DNA of 64,000 nt from Rhodomicrobium sp. R_RK_3 (GTDB lineage: Bacteria; Pseudomonadota; Alphaproteobacteria; Rhizobiales; Rhodomicrobiaceae). A program made the translations under genes and the position numbers. The notes under the pieces are model-generated. The model was not told where the DNA came from and made no database searches. It saw only the letters and a list, made by a program, of their open reading frames with translations. Positions 34,331-43,721 of this stretch are shown here, piece after piece. Position 1 is the first letter of the stretch. Each line of letters starts with the position of its first letter. The stretch covers positions 310,223-374,222 of the forward strand of contig NZ_MWLK01000036.1 in the NCBI RefSeq assembly GCF_002198715.1, in the 5' to 3' direction.

Positions 34331-34355
34331 TGGCCCCGTCCTCAGGACGGGGCCA
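34331..34355 (-). terminator. Intrinsic terminator after leuS-lptE
   Basis: An 11-bp perfect stem (TGGCCCCGTCC and GGACGGGGCCA) with a three-base loop lies 31 bp after the lptE stop and 130 bp before the aroE start. The minus-strand sequence after it is moderately T-rich (ATTTCGTTT). It should separate leuS-lptE from aroE-coaE-dnaQ. Confidence 0.75.
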
Positions 34356-34386
34356 CTTGAAATTCGTCAGCCTCGACTAGGCGGCC

Positions 34387-34938
34387 TTAAGCATTCGTCG
34401 AGAAATACGCCGCCAGCCTTGTCCGAATGGCTTCCGCGATGGTCCTGGCGGTGCGGTCTTCGGCGTCGCGTCTGGCGCGGATGTCGGCAAACACCGAGTC
34501 GACCTTGTCATAGGCGGCGCGGGAATTGCTATGGCCTTCAAGCACGACTTCATTGTCCGACAGGCGGATCAGCCTGAACTGGCTGTAAAGCTGGAACACC
34601 TGCGACTTCGGATCGCCGGTGTCGCTGACCAGAGTATTGATCAGCGACTCCTTCACCGAGATGTCGAGCCGGTATTTGGATTTGTCGGCCGCCTCGCCGC
34701 CATTGGTGGTCTTGAAGATCAGCTCGTTGCGCACGCGCTGGCCGACGCGGCCCGGAATGGTCGTGATATCGACCGTGCGCATTACGTCTTCGAGCTGCGC
34801 GCCGCTGGCCGTCGGGCCGTAGAGCGGCTGCCAGCCGCAGCCGCCGAGCATCGCGACGCCCAGAATAAGCCCGCCCGCTGCGGCAAGCCTGATAGATTTT
34901 GCGAGTGCCCCCACCCTTGCGACCTCAAGCAACGACAT
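34387..34938 (-). CDS. lptE: LPS-assembly lipoprotein LptE
   Basis: The 183-aa lipoprotein has a hydrophobic signal with lipobox AMLGGC and then [12 protein letters not shown], the usual start of alphaproteobacterial Lpt[19 protein letters not shown] and a coil-like C-terminus ([20 protein letters not shown]) fit the family. With LptD it inserts LPS in the outer membrane. Its start overlaps the end of leuS by 14 bp. holA, the usual next gene, is elsewhere here. Confidence 0.9.
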   Translation of the reverse strand: MSLLEVARVGALAKSIRLAAAGGLILGVAMLGGCGWQPLYGPTASGAQLEDVMRTVDITTIPGRVGQRVRNELIFKTTNGGEAADKSKYRLDISVKESLINTLVSDTGDPKSQVFQLYSQFRLIRLSDNEVVLEGHSNSRAAYDKVDSVFADIRARRDAEDRTARTIAEAIRTRLAAYFSTNA

Positions 34939-37528
34939 TGACGATCCTTTGCGGCACCACGATGATTTTCTTGATCGCCCGGCCCTCGATGGCTCTCTGG
35001 ACGCCGTCCAGCTTCAGGGCGGCAGCCTCCAGGTCGGCCGTCGATGCGTCGCGCGAAATCAGAAGCTCGTCCCGCCGCTTACCATTCACCTGTACGGCAA
35101 TGGTCACCTTATCGTCAACGAGCAGAGCCTTTTCGACCTCGGGCCAGGGCTGTTTTGCGACCAGACTGTGGTAGCCGAGCCGCGCCCAGCACTCTTCGGC
35201 AAGGTGCGGCATCATCGGCGCGAACATCTGAACCAGCAATTCACCCGATTCCCGGAGCGCCCAATCTAGGCCCTCATCTGCGGCGGATTTTTGTCCCTGT
35301 AGCGCCGCGCCGAATTTGTTGGCGAGGTCGTAAATCGCCGCAACCGCCGTGTTGAAGCGCAGGTTCTGAATGTTGCGGCTCACCGCGTCGAGCGCGCGAT
35401 GGGCGGCGCGGCGCAACTCGTCCGCGGCGGGGCCGAATTTCTCAGGCCGCTTGGCGCCGAGCGGCGCGCCCTGGCTCGCGGCCTCGTCGACCAGACGCCA
35501 CAAGCGCTGGATGAACCGCCATGCGCCCTGCACGCCTTCCTCGGTCCATAGCACGTCGCGCTCGGGCGGACTATCGGAGAGCATGAACCAGCGCGCGGTG
35601 TCCGCGCCGAAATGGGCGGTGAAATGGTCCGGGTCGACGGTGTTGCGCTTCGACTTGGACATCTTCTCCGCCGCGCCGATCGTCACCGGGCGGCCGCCAT
35701 CGACAGTGACGGCGCGGCGGTCGCTCGCGTCATTGCCGGTGAAGCGGACCTCGTCCGGGCTTAGCCACTTGCCGTCCTCGTCCCGATAGGTCTCGTGGAT
35801 TACCATGCCCTGCGTGAACAGCCCGGCGAAGGGCTCGGCGAGATCGACATGGCCGGTCGTGCTCATGGCGCGCATGAAGAAGCGCGAATAGAGCAGATGC
35901 AGGATCGCGTGCTCGACGCCGCCGATATATTGGTCGACCGGCAGCCAGTAATCCACCATGTCGCGCTCGACCGGCACCGTCGCGTGCGGCGAACAGAAGC
36001 GGGCGAAATACCAGGACGAGTCGACGAACGTATCCATTGTGTCGGTTTCACGCCGGGCGTCGCCGCCGCAGCTTGGGCAGGCGACATGGGTGAAATCGGG
36101 ATGGCGGTCGAGCGGATTGCCCGGCTTGTCGAAGCTGACATCCTCGGGCAGCAGCACGGGCAGCGTTGCCGCCGGGACCGCGCCGCATTTTTCGCAATGG
36201 ATGATCGGGATCGGGCAGCCCCAATAGCGCTGGCGCGAAATGCCCCAGTCGCGCAGGCGGTAATTCACCTTGCGCTTGCCTTCGCCGCGCTTCTCCAGCC
36301 GCTTGGCGACCTCGTCCTTCGCCTCTTCGACGCTCAAGCCGTCGAGGAAGCTGGAATTGGCGATCCGCCCCGGCCCGGTATAGGCCTCGCTGCCGACATC
36401 GAAGCTCTTCGGGTCCTCGCCCTCGGGGATGACGACCGGCTTCACTTTCAGCTTGTATTTGCGGGCGAAATCCAGGTCGCGCTGGTCATGCGCCGGGCAG
36501 CCGAAAATCGCGCCGGTGCCGTAATCCATCAGGATGAAATTGGCGACATAGACGGGAAATTTCGCCTTGCGGAAGGGATGCGCGACCTTCAGCCCGGTGT
36601 CGTAGCCCTGCTTCTCGGCGCGCTCGATCTCCTCCGTCGAGGTGCCCATGCGATGGCACTCGTCGATGAAGGCTTTCAGCTTCGTGTCCTTCTTTGCCAG
36701 GGCGGTCGCCAGCGGATGGTCGGGCGAGATGGCGCAGAAGGACATGCCGAAAATCGTGTCCGGCCGCGTGGTGAAGACCTCCAGCGTCTCCTGGCCCTCG
36801 GGCAGCGCGTCGCCCTCGAGCGGGAACTGCATCAGCAGCCCTTCCGAACGGCCGATCCAGTTGCGCTGCATCAGCCGTACCTTGTCCGGCCAGCGGTCGA
36901 GCGTGTCGAGCGCGGCCAGCAAATCGTCGGCATATTCGGTGATCTTCAAGAACCACTGGCTCAGCTCGCGTTGCTCGACGACGGCGCCCGAGCGCCAGCC
37001 GCGCCCGTCGATGACCTGCTCATTGGCCAGCACGGTATGGTCGACCGGGTCCCAATTGACCTTGCTCTTCTTGCGGTAGACGAGGCCGCGCTTGAACATG
37101 TCGACGAAAAGCCGCTGCTGCTGCGCGTAATATTCCGGGTCGCAGGTGGCCAGCTCCCGGCTCCAGTCCAGCGACAGGCCGATGCCCTTGAGCTGCGAGC
37201 GCATCGCCGCGATGTTCTCATAGGTCCAGGTCTTGGGGTGGACCTTGCGCTCGATAGCGGCGTTCTCGGCCGGCAGGCCGAAAGCGTCCCAGCCCATCGG
37301 ATGCAGCACATTATAGCCGCGCGCCCGCATATAGCGCGCGATCACGTCGCCCATCACATAATTGCGGACATGGCCGACATGGATGCGCCCGGACGGGTAG
37401 GGGAACATCTCGAGGACGTAGTATTTCGGCAGCGCTTCATCCATCTGGCTGCGGTCGATCTGGGCATCCTCCCAGACTTTGCGCCAATGTTTTTCGCGAT
37501 CCGGTGCATTATAGCGTTCAGCGGCCAT
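34925..37528 (-). CDS. leuS: Leucyl-tRNA synthetase
   Basis: The 867-aa class I synthetase has the HIGH motif as [15 protein letters not shown] near residue 45, the editing domain between about 225 and 420 ([12 protein letters not shown]), a zinc-like domain ([21 protein letters not shown]) and KMSKSKRN at about 630. Length is typical. The start MAAERYN at 37528 fits homologues; an in-frame start 12 codons earlier is possible. It precedes lptE with overlapping ends. Confidence 0.97.
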   Translation of the reverse strand: MAAERYNAPDREKHWRKVWEDAQIDRSQMDEALPKYYVLEMFPYPSGRIHVGHVRNYVMGDVIARYMRARGYNVLHPMGWDAFGLPAENAAIERKVHPKTWTYENIAAMRSQLKGIGLSLDWSRELATCDPEYYAQQQRLFVDMFKRGLVYRKKSKVNWDPVDHTVLANEQVIDGRGWRSGAVVEQRELSQWFLKITEYADDLLAALDTLDRWPDKVRLMQRNWIGRSEGLLMQFPLEGDALPEGQETLEVFTTRPDTIFGMSFCAISPDHPLATALAKKDTKLKAFIDECHRMGTSTEEIERAEKQGYDTGLKVAHPFRKAKFPVYVANFILMDYGTGAIFGCPAHDQRDLDFARKYKLKVKPVVIPEGEDPKSFDVGSEAYTGPGRIANSSFLDGLSVEEAKDEVAKRLEKRGEGKRKVNYRLRDWGISRQRYWGCPIPIIHCEKCGAVPAATLPVLLPEDVSFDKPGNPLDRHPDFTHVACPSCGGDARRETDTMDTFVDSSWYFARFCSPHATVPVERDMVDYWLPVDQYIGGVEHAILHLLYSRFFMRAMSTTGHVDLAEPFAGLFTQGMVIHETYRDEDGKWLSPDEVRFTGNDASDRRAVTVDGGRPVTIGAAEKMSKSKRNTVDPDHFTAHFGADTARWFMLSDSPPERDVLWTEEGVQGAWRFIQRLWRLVDEAASQGAPLGAKRPEKFGPAADELRRAAHRALDAVSRNIQNLRFNTAVAAIYDLANKFGAALQGQKSAADEGLDWALRESGELLVQMFAPMMPHLAEECWARLGYHSLVAKQPWPEVEKALLVDDKVTIAVQVNGKRRDELLISRDASTADLEAAALKLDGVQRAIEGRAIKKIIVVPQRIVNVVA

Positions 37529-37664
37529 GGGTGTTGTCTTGTGCTTCGTTTGCGCTCGCCTCATGACGGGGCGTCATTCGGTGTGGTATCCAGCCGAAAA
37601 ACAGGTGCACGGTCAAGCAGCGCTTGGACCCGCGCCACAACATTCTCGGCTCAGGTGGCAGAAT

Positions 37665-38348
37665 ATGACGTCAGACGGTGAAGCTGCGGGAAGGCTGGAG
37701 GCGATCCGCCAGCGGGTGGCGTCGGCCGCGCACGAGGCGGGACGCCAGCCGGATATGGTCACGCTGGTGGCGGTGAGCAAGACGTTCGCCGCCGAGAACA
37801 TCGAGCCGGCGATCGCGGCGGGGCAGCGGATTTTCGGCGAAAACCGGGTGCAGGAGGCGAAGGAGAAGTGGCCGGGCCTTCAGGCGGCGCATCCGGGCCT
37901 CGAGCTGCACCTGATCGGGCCGCTGCAATCGAACAAGGCGCGCGACGCGGTGGCGCTGTTCGACGTCATCCACACGCTCGACCGGCTGAAGATCGCCCGG
38001 GCGCTGGCCGCCGAGATGGCCGCGCAGGGGCGGACGCCGAAGCTGTTCATCCAGGTCAATACGGGTCTGGAGCCGCAGAAATCGGGCATCGCGCCCGCCG
38101 AGACGGAGGGTTTTTTGCGCGAATGCCGCGAGGGGCTGGGCCTTCGCATCGAGGGGCTGATGTGCATCCCGCCGTTTGACGCGCCGCCCGACGAGCATTT
38201 CCGTCTGCTGGCGCGGCTCGCCGGCGACCTCGGTCTGCCGGGCCTCAGCATGGGCATGAGCGCCGATTTTGAAACCGCCATCCGCCTCGGTGCGACGCAT
38301 GTCCGCGTGGGGTCGGCGATTTTTGGGGCGCGGGTGAAGCAGGGTTAG
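37665..38348 (+). CDS. PLP homeostasis protein YggS/PLPBP
   Basis: The 227-aa alanine-racemase-like barrel binds PLP through the Lys of LVAVSKTFAAENI. GENRVQEAKEKWP, HLIGPLQSNKA, FIQVNTGLEPQKSG and MGMSADFETAIRLGATHVRVGSAIFG are diagnostic. It buffers free PLP and has no known catalysis. The ATG at 37665 has AGGTGG upstream. It is divergent from leuS. Confidence 0.94.
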   Translation: MTSDGEAAGRLEAIRQRVASAAHEAGRQPDMVTLVAVSKTFAAENIEPAIAAGQRIFGENRVQEAKEKWPGLQAAHPGLELHLIGPLQSNKARDAVALFDVIHTLDRLKIARALAAEMAAQGRTPKLFIQVNTGLEPQKSGIAPAETEGFLRECREGLGLRIEGLMCIPPFDAPPDEHFRLLARLAGDLGLPGLSMGMSADFETAIRLGATHVRVGSAIFGARVKQG

Positions 38349-38359
38349 TGAGGGCGGGC

Positions 38360-39220
38360 TCAGCGAAACCTCCGCGCGCCCGCCACGCACGCGATCACGG
38401 CGAAAGTCACCGCCAGCATCATCCAGCTCACCGGCTCATGCAGCAGCGTCGCGGCGAGGGCGAGGCCGAAGAACGGCTGCAGCAATTGCAATTGGCCGAC
38501 CGCCGCAATGCCGCCTTGGGCGAGGCCGCGATACCAGAAGACGAAGCCGATCAACATGCTGAACAGCGAGACATAGCCAAGGCTGAGCCACGCCGCTGCC
38601 TCGATGCCGGAGAAGCTCGCCGGCCTGGTGGCGATCGACAGCGCCAGCATCACCGGCAGCGACAGCACAAGCGCCCAGGAAATCACCTGCCAGCCGCCGA
38701 GCGTGCGGGATAGCGTCGCGCCCTCCGCATAGCCGAGCCCGCAGACGATGATGGCCGCGAGCATCAACGCGTCGCCGATGGGCGAGGCGGTCAGCCCTTG
38801 TGCTAAGGCGAACCCGGCCACCAGGGCGCTGCCGAGCGCTGAGAACAGCCAAAATGCCGGCTTCGGCCGCTCGCCGCCGCGCAATACGCCGAAGATCGCC
38901 GTCGACAGCGGCAGCAGCCCGATAAAGACGATCGAATGGGCGGAGGTGATGTGCTGCAGCGCCAGCGCCGTCAGTACCGGAAAGCCGACGACGACGCCAA
39001 GCGCGACGATCAGGAGCGATAGGATATCGCCACGCGCGGGGCGTTTCTGCTCGAAAGCCAGCAGGAGGCAAAGCGCCAGAGCGCCTGCAATGGCCGCACG
39101 GGCGACGGTTAGAAAGACCGGGTCAAACTGCATGACCGCGAGGCGCGTGGCCGGAAGCGAACCACTGAAGATCACCACCCCGACAAATCCGTTGATCCAG
39201 CCGCTCGCCGCCCGGTCCAT
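38360..39220 (-). CDS. EamA/DMT superfamily transporter
   Basis: This 286-aa inner-membrane protein has ten hydrophobic helices in two EamA repeats (VIFSGSLPATRLAV in the first; the second around AEGATLSRTLGGW to YRGLAQGGIAAVGQLQLLQPFFG, given in parts). Members export amino acids, bases or other metabolites. It is divergent from the MocR-type regulator with 84 bp between, so it is the likely target of that protein. Confidence 0.9.
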   Translation of the reverse strand: MDRAASGWINGFVGVVIFSGSLPATRLAVMQFDPVFLTVARAAIAGALALCLLLAFEQKRPARGDILSLLIVALGVVVGFPVLTALALQHITSAHSIVFIGLLPLSTAIFGVLRGGERPKPAFWLFSALGSALVAGFALAQGLTASPIGDALMLAAIIVCGLGYAEGATLSRTLGGWQVISWALVLSLPVMLALSIATRPASFSGIEAAAWLSLGYVSLFSMLIGFVFWYRGLAQGGIAAVGQLQLLQPFFGLALAATLLHEPVSWMMLAVTFAVIACVAGARRFR

Positions 39221-39285
39221 GTGACGCTCCTATGCTCCGGTCGCTTATGGGAGGGGGCGGCTGGCAATTCCAGGGACAGTCCGGT

Positions 39286-39303
39286 ACGGTTTCAGGAAAC
39301 TGT
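39286..39303. promoter_or_regulatory. Near-perfect palindrome at the mocR start
   Basis: ACGGTTTCAGGAAACTGT pairs at 7 of 8 positions on each side of a central AG. It ends 1 bp before the ATG at 39305, so binding would block translation start or transcription entry of the regulator. MocR sites are often direct repeats, so this may not be its own operator. Confidence 0.4.
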
Positions 39304-39304
39304 T

Positions 39305-40726
39305 ATGGGATCGGATGCAGCACGGATGATGGACGCCAAAGGCGGAACACGGGTGGCGATGGTCATGGCCGCGATAAAGCAGCGCATTGCCGCCCGCAGC
39401 CTGACACGAGGCGACAAGCTGCCGTCGGTCCGCGCTTTTGCCGGCACCGTGCAAGTCTCAACCTCCACGGTGGTCGAAGCTTATGACCGGCTCGTCGCCG
39501 AAGGGGTGATTCAGTCCCGTCCTGGCTCCGGCTTCTATGTGGCCAGCCCGGCAGCTCCGCTCGCGCTATCCGCGATCGAGCCAAAACTTGACCGCGCCAT
39601 CGATCCGTTCTGGGTGTCCCGACAATCGCTCGACGCCGGGGGCGCCGACCTGAAGCCGGGCTGCGGCTGGCTGCCCCCGTCCTGGCTGCCGGAAGAGGGG
39701 GTGCGGCGGGCGCTTCGGACGTTGTCGCGGGCCGACGGGCCGGCGTTGGCGGACTACGGCTCGCCGCTCGGGCTTCCGCCTCTGCGCCAGCTCATGGCGC
39801 GGCGCATCGGCGAGCGCGGCATCGATGCATCGCCCGACCAGATCATGCTTACAGAATCAGGGACGCAGGCGCTCGACCTGCTATGCCGGTTCCTGCTCGA
39901 GCCGGGCGATTGCGTGCTGGTCGACGATCCCTGCTACTTCAATTTCCACGCCTTGCTGCGGGCCCATCGCGCCCGCATCGTCAGCGTTCCCTACACGCCG
40001 GCAGGGCCGGACATCGCGCTGTTCGCGGAGGCGCTCCGGGAGCACCGGCCCCGACTCTACATCACCAATTCGGGGATTCACAACCCAACCGGAGCCACGC
40101 TGTCGCCGGTGACGGCGCACCGGGTGCTGAAGCTTGCCGAACAATCCGGCCTCACCATCATCGAGGACGATATTTTCGCCGATTTAGAGCACAGTTCCGC
40201 ACCGCGCCTTGGCGCCTTCGACGGGCTCGACCGCGTGATCCACATCGGCAGCTTCTCCAAAACCCTGTCCGCCTCGGCCCGCTGTGGTTTCATCGCCGCC
40301 CGCCCCGACTGGATCGAAGGCTTGATCGACCTGAAGATCGCGACCTCCTTCGGAGGGGGACGGCTGAGCGCCGAGCTCGTCTTCAATGTTTTGCGTGACG
40401 GGAGCTACCGGAAACATCTCGAAGCGCTGCGCCTCCGGCTCTCTCGCGCCATGATCGAGGTCGGCGCTCGGCTGAAATCGCTTGGTATCGAGCCCTGGCT
40501 GGAACCCCAGGCCGGCATGTTCCTATGGTGCCGGCTGCCCGAAGGCATCGATGCCGCCGACGTCGCCCGGGATGCGCTCGCCGAGAACATTGTCCTTGCT
40601 CCTGGCAACGCTTTCAGCCTGTCGCAGTCGGCGACGGGCTATCTGCGCTTCAACGTTTCGCAGTCGCAGGATGACCGCATCTTCGAGGCGCTGCGACGGT
40701 CGATCACGCAAAGAGCATGCCCATGA
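39305..40726 (+). CDS. MocR-family regulator (GntR helix-turn-helix plus aminotransferase-like domain)
   Basis: The 473-aa protein has a GntR winged helix (KQRIAARSLTRGDKLPSVRAF, STSTVVEAYDRLVAEGVIQ given as parts) and a fold-type I PLP domain with SGIHNPTGATLS, IIEDDIFADLEH and the PLP-lysine motif GSFSKTLSASARCGF. These proteins sense amino-acid-like ligands bound as PLP adducts. The ATG at 39305 is the first conserved start; a longer frame to 39221 overlaps the promoter. The divergent DMT exporter is the probable target. Confidence 0.9.
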   Translation: MGSDAARMMDAKGGTRVAMVMAAIKQRIAARSLTRGDKLPSVRAFAGTVQVSTSTVVEAYDRLVAEGVIQSRPGSGFYVASPAAPLALSAIEPKLDRAIDPFWVSRQSLDAGGADLKPGCGWLPPSWLPEEGVRRALRTLSRADGPALADYGSPLGLPPLRQLMARRIGERGIDASPDQIMLTESGTQALDLLCRFLLEPGDCVLVDDPCYFNFHALLRAHRARIVSVPYTPAGPDIALFAEALREHRPRLYITNSGIHNPTGATLSPVTAHRVLKLAEQSGLTIIEDDIFADLEHSSAPRLGAFDGLDRVIHIGSFSKTLSASARCGFIAARPDWIEGLIDLKIATSFGGGRLSAELVFNVLRDGSYRKHLEALRLRLSRAMIEVGARLKSLGIEPWLEPQAGMFLWCRLPEGIDAADVARDALAENIVLAPGNAFSLSQSATGYLRFNVSQSQDDRIFEALRRSITQRACP

Positions 40727-41043
40727 CCCTTTGCGCGGAGCCTCCGACGAGGCCGACGCCCTACAAATTCGTTGATGCGCGGTGCTAAAAACGATTCAGC
40801 GCTCGGCGAAGAAGTCGCTTCGTTCCCGATAGATTCACCACTTCCCGCATCGTCCTTCCTGCGCTGGCCTTATCCCGTACCATTCCGGCACGGGCCCTGG
40901 CGGACGCCGGGAACGGAACCTACCTAACTATTGGTGATTTCAATCGCAACTTCGGGTAAACAAGGCGGGATGCGCGGCCATGGTGGCTTGCGGCGTCTTC
41001 GCTCGTAGAACTCCAGACGCCGCAGGACGGCAAAGCTCAAAGC
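40727..41043. other. Non-coding gap before hisE (317 bp)
   Basis: No credible gene, repeat or hairpin was found. The rest of the his operon, which often precedes hisE, is absent; open frames here have no similarity to HisF. Confidence 0.5.
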
Positions 41044-41373
41044 ATGGCCAGCGATACATTGTCCACCCTCGCCGCGACCATCAGCGCAAGGCGGCTTGCC
41101 AGTGGCGATGCGTCCTATACGCGCCAGCTTCTCGATGCCGGCCCCGCCAAATGCGCGCGCAAATTCGGCGAGGAGGCGGTCGAGGCCATCGTCGCCGCGC
41201 TCGACGAAGACGACGAGGCGCTCAAGGCGGAAGCGGCCGATGTGCTCTACCACCTGCTGGTGCTGCTCGAAGTGCGCGGCATTCGGCTGGATGAGGTTTT
41301 CAGCGTTCTCGAAGCCAGGATGAGCCGATCGGGGCTCGCCGAAAAGGCTTCACGGTCCCAGCCGCAAGGGTAG
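41044..41373 (+). CDS. hisE: Phosphoribosyl-ATP pyrophosphatase HisE
   Basis: The 109-aa all-alpha NTP-pyrophosphatase acts second in histidine synthesis. SYTRQLLDAGPAKCARKFGEEAVEAI and EAADVLYHLLVLLEVRGI carry the metal-binding acidic residues. It is 3 bp before coaA, a pairing seen in Hyphomicrobiales, but lacks the hisBHAF genes that usually precede it. Confidence 0.94.
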   Translation: MASDTLSTLAATISARRLASGDASYTRQLLDAGPAKCARKFGEEAVEAIVAALDEDDEALKAEAADVLYHLLVLLEVRGIRLDEVFSVLEARMSRSGLAEKASRSQPQG

Positions 41374-41376
41374 CCT

Positions 41377-42345
41377 ATGCTCACCAGACCAGCAACGCAG
41401 CGCGCTCGGTTCGAATTCTCCCCCTATCGTATATTTACCCGCGAGGAATGGGCCAAGCTGCGAGGCGGCACGCCCATGACGCTGTCCGACGAAGAGGTGG
41501 CGCAACTTTCGGGCGTCATCGAGCGGATCTCAGCCGAGGAGGTGGTGGACATCTACCTGCCGCTCTCGCGACTGCTGAACCTTTATGTCGGCGCGACGCA
41601 GAATCTGCATTCCGAATCGAACGGCTTTCTCGGCAAACAAGACGGCAAGACGCCGTTCATCATCGGCATCGCCGGCAGCGTCGCCGTTGGCAAGAGCACC
41701 ACGGCCCGCGTTCTGCGCGCGCTTCTCGCCCGTTGGCCAAATCATCCGCGCGTCGACCTAGTCCCGACCGATGGTTTCCTGCTGCCGAACGCCGTGCTCG
41801 AGAAACGCAATATCATGAACCGCAAGGGCTTTCCGGAGAGCTTCGACCAGAAGGCGCTGCTGCAATTCATGGCGGACGTCAAGGCCGGTCGGCCGAATGT
41901 CAAGGCGCCGGTCTATTCCCATTTCGACTACGATATCCGCCCCGGCGATCATATCGTCATCGACCGCCCGGATGTGCTGATCGTCGAGGGGCTGAACGTT
42001 TTGCAGCCGGCGACCTTGCCGAAGGACGGCGAGGCCATCCCCTTCGTCTCGGACTTTTTCGACTTCTCGATCTATATCCATGCCGAGCCGGCGACGATCG
42101 AGAACTGGTATGTGACGCGGTTCCGCGCTCTGCGCGAGACCGCCTTCCGGCATCCGGACGCTTATTTCCACCGCTACGCCAATTTGTCCGACGAGGAATC
42201 GCGCCGCGTCGCGCTCGACATCTGGCAGCGCATCAATCTGCGCAATCTGGAAGAGAACATCCTGCCGACGCGCCAGCGCGCCGATCTCATTCTCGACAAG
42301 GGCACCGATCACTTGATCGAGACGGTCTGGCTTCGCAAGCTTTAG
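41377..42345 (+). CDS. coaA: Type I pantothenate kinase
   Basis: The 322-aa P-loop kinase catalyses the first step of coenzyme A synthesis. Motifs are [16 protein letters not shown], Walker [32 protein letters not shown] and [18 protein letters not shown], with [11 protein letters not shown] between. Length is normal. It is co-transcribed with hisE. Confidence 0.96.
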   Translation: MLTRPATQRARFEFSPYRIFTREEWAKLRGGTPMTLSDEEVAQLSGVIERISAEEVVDIYLPLSRLLNLYVGATQNLHSESNGFLGKQDGKTPFIIGIAGSVAVGKSTTARVLRALLARWPNHPRVDLVPTDGFLLPNAVLEKRNIMNRKGFPESFDQKALLQFMADVKAGRPNVKAPVYSHFDYDIRPGDHIVIDRPDVLIVEGLNVLQPATLPKDGEAIPFVSDFFDFSIYIHAEPATIENWYVTRFRALRETAFRHPDAYFHRYANLSDEESRRVALDIWQRINLRNLEENILPTRQRADLILDKGTDHLIETVWLRKL

Positions 42346-42452
42346 CCGATACGAACCGGAAGCTTAGCCGCTACCGCGAACCGCGCTCCACGAGGGAGTA
42401 AAGGCAGCGGCGGCGCAGAGTCGGCCGGCCGCTGCGGTCGGACGCTAAAAGC

Positions 42453-42608
42453 TTATTTCTTCGAGCATTTCTTCGCGGTGTCGTCCCATTTCATCTTGGC
42501 CTTGGTGCATTCGGCCTTGGTTTTGGGGGCGTCGGCGGCATAGACGGGAGCGCTGACCGCAAGCAGAAAGCCAGCGACAAATGCGGCATTCACGACCTTC
42601 GTAATCAT
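42453..42608 (-). CDS. Tiny secreted Lys/Cys-containing peptide, 51 aa
   Basis: A complete small gene reads ATG at 42606-42608 to TAA at 42453-42455, with GAAGGAG 7 bp before the start. The signal peptide is MITKVVNAAFVAGFLLAVSA with probable cleavage after VYAA. The mature peptide contains TKAECTKAKMKWDDTAKKC and ends SKK, with two cysteines 14 apart (C34, C48) and many lysines. Short periplasmic peptides of this form occur in Hyphomicrobiales; function unknown. It converges on coaA. Confidence 0.78.
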   Translation of the reverse strand: MITKVVNAAFVAGFLLAVSAPVYAADAPKTKAECTKAKMKWDDTAKKCSKK

Positions 42609-42854
42609 GCGAGATCTCCTTCAGGGGTATCGGACCGTCATCCTAGGTCCGTTTGACCGTGTACGCCGGAAATACAGGATTGTCTAAGCCATCCGCGTTA
42701 GAAGAGACGAAGTTCTCCAGCGCTATCGCTCCACGGCAACAGTTGCATGAAAGTTGTGAACCCCGATAGCTGCGGTGGGACGAGGCAAACCGGCTGCACG
42801 GTCAAATATGTATAAAGACGTAATTACGACAAGCTTGGGGAAAGCTTCGGCTGA

Positions 42855-43658
42855 ATGATTCTCTCGCCTTTGGATTGTATGCAAAATTACCGAGGCTCAA
42901 GCATTAAGCCCGCGTCCGACGTCGACGGGCGTAGGCACGCCCGCCCTTCCAGCACTCGAGCCGGTGACGCGGCCGCCTCCGGGCTGCTACAAGCGGAGAT
43001 AATCGTCCTTAGCCAACCGGATGCCCGCCTCGTGCTCCCACCTCTTTTCCATGCGCTTGATATCATCGGCGTTGCCGTCTTCGCGACCACCGGCGCACTG
43101 GTCGCCAGCCGCAAGCAGATGGACCTGATCGGCTTCGCCTTGCTGGCGACGCTCACCGGCATTGGCGGTGGGACCGTCCGCGACATCGTCCTGGATCGGC
43201 CGGTGTTCTGGCTTATGGATCAGTCCTATCTAGTGATCTGCATGGTGGTGGCCACAATATCCTTCTTCGCCGCGCACCTCATACAAAGGCGCTATCCGGT
43301 GCTGCTCTGGCTCGACGCCGTCGGTCTTGGCGCCTACGGGGTGCTCGGCGCCCACGTCGCCGTCCAGTCCGGCGCCGGGCTGATCGTGGCGGCCGCGCTC
43401 GGCGTCATCACGGCGACCTTCGGCGGCATGATGCGGGACGTGCTCAGCCAAGAGACACCCCTTATTCTAAAGCAAGAATTATACGCCACCGCTGCCCTCG
43501 CTGCCGCCGCGACCTATCTCGGTGCGGTCGGCCTCGGCGCCTCGACCTGGATGGCTGCGGTGATCGGAGTCGCGGCTGGATTCGCGCTGCGCGCGGGCGC
43601 CATCCAATGGAACTGGTCGCTGCCGCGCTATAAGCCGCGCGAGGGGCGGAGCTATTGA
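42855..43658 (+). CDS. Trimeric intracellular cation (TRIC) channel / UPF0126 protein
   Basis: The membrane part has seven hydrophobic helices in two UPF0126 repeats: DIIGVAVFATTGALVASRK with TGIGGGTVRDIVLDRP, and LDAVGLGAYGVLGAHVA with ATFGGMMRDVLSQETP. The glycine-rich kinks of both repeats are present. The first 60 residues are Arg/Ser-rich, unlike the family, so the real start may be downstream. Candidates include a GTG at about 43032. Bacterial TRICs are K+-selective channels of uncertain role. Confidence 0.85.
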   Translation: MILSPLDCMQNYRGSSIKPASDVDGRRHARPSSTRAGDAAASGLLQAEIIVLSQPDARLVLPPLFHALDIIGVAVFATTGALVASRKQMDLIGFALLATLTGIGGGTVRDIVLDRPVFWLMDQSYLVICMVVATISFFAAHLIQRRYPVLLWLDAVGLGAYGVLGAHVAVQSGAGLIVAAALGVITATFGGMMRDVLSQETPLILKQELYATAALAAAATYLGAVGLGASTWMAAVIGVAAGFALRAGAIQWNWSLPRYKPREGRSY

Positions 43659-43721
43659 CCCCTCCTGTGGATAGCGCCGAGACAGCTCAAGGTTGCTTTT
43701 GACTTTTTGTACATCCGGACT

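Noticed and set aside
35795..37681. 628-codon plus-strand frame opposite leuS
   Set aside because: LeuS motifs are complete on the minus strand; this is a GC-rich shadow frame.
40980..41294. 104-codon frame overlapping hisE
   Set aside because: It is an out-of-frame shadow of hisE, which has full family motifs.
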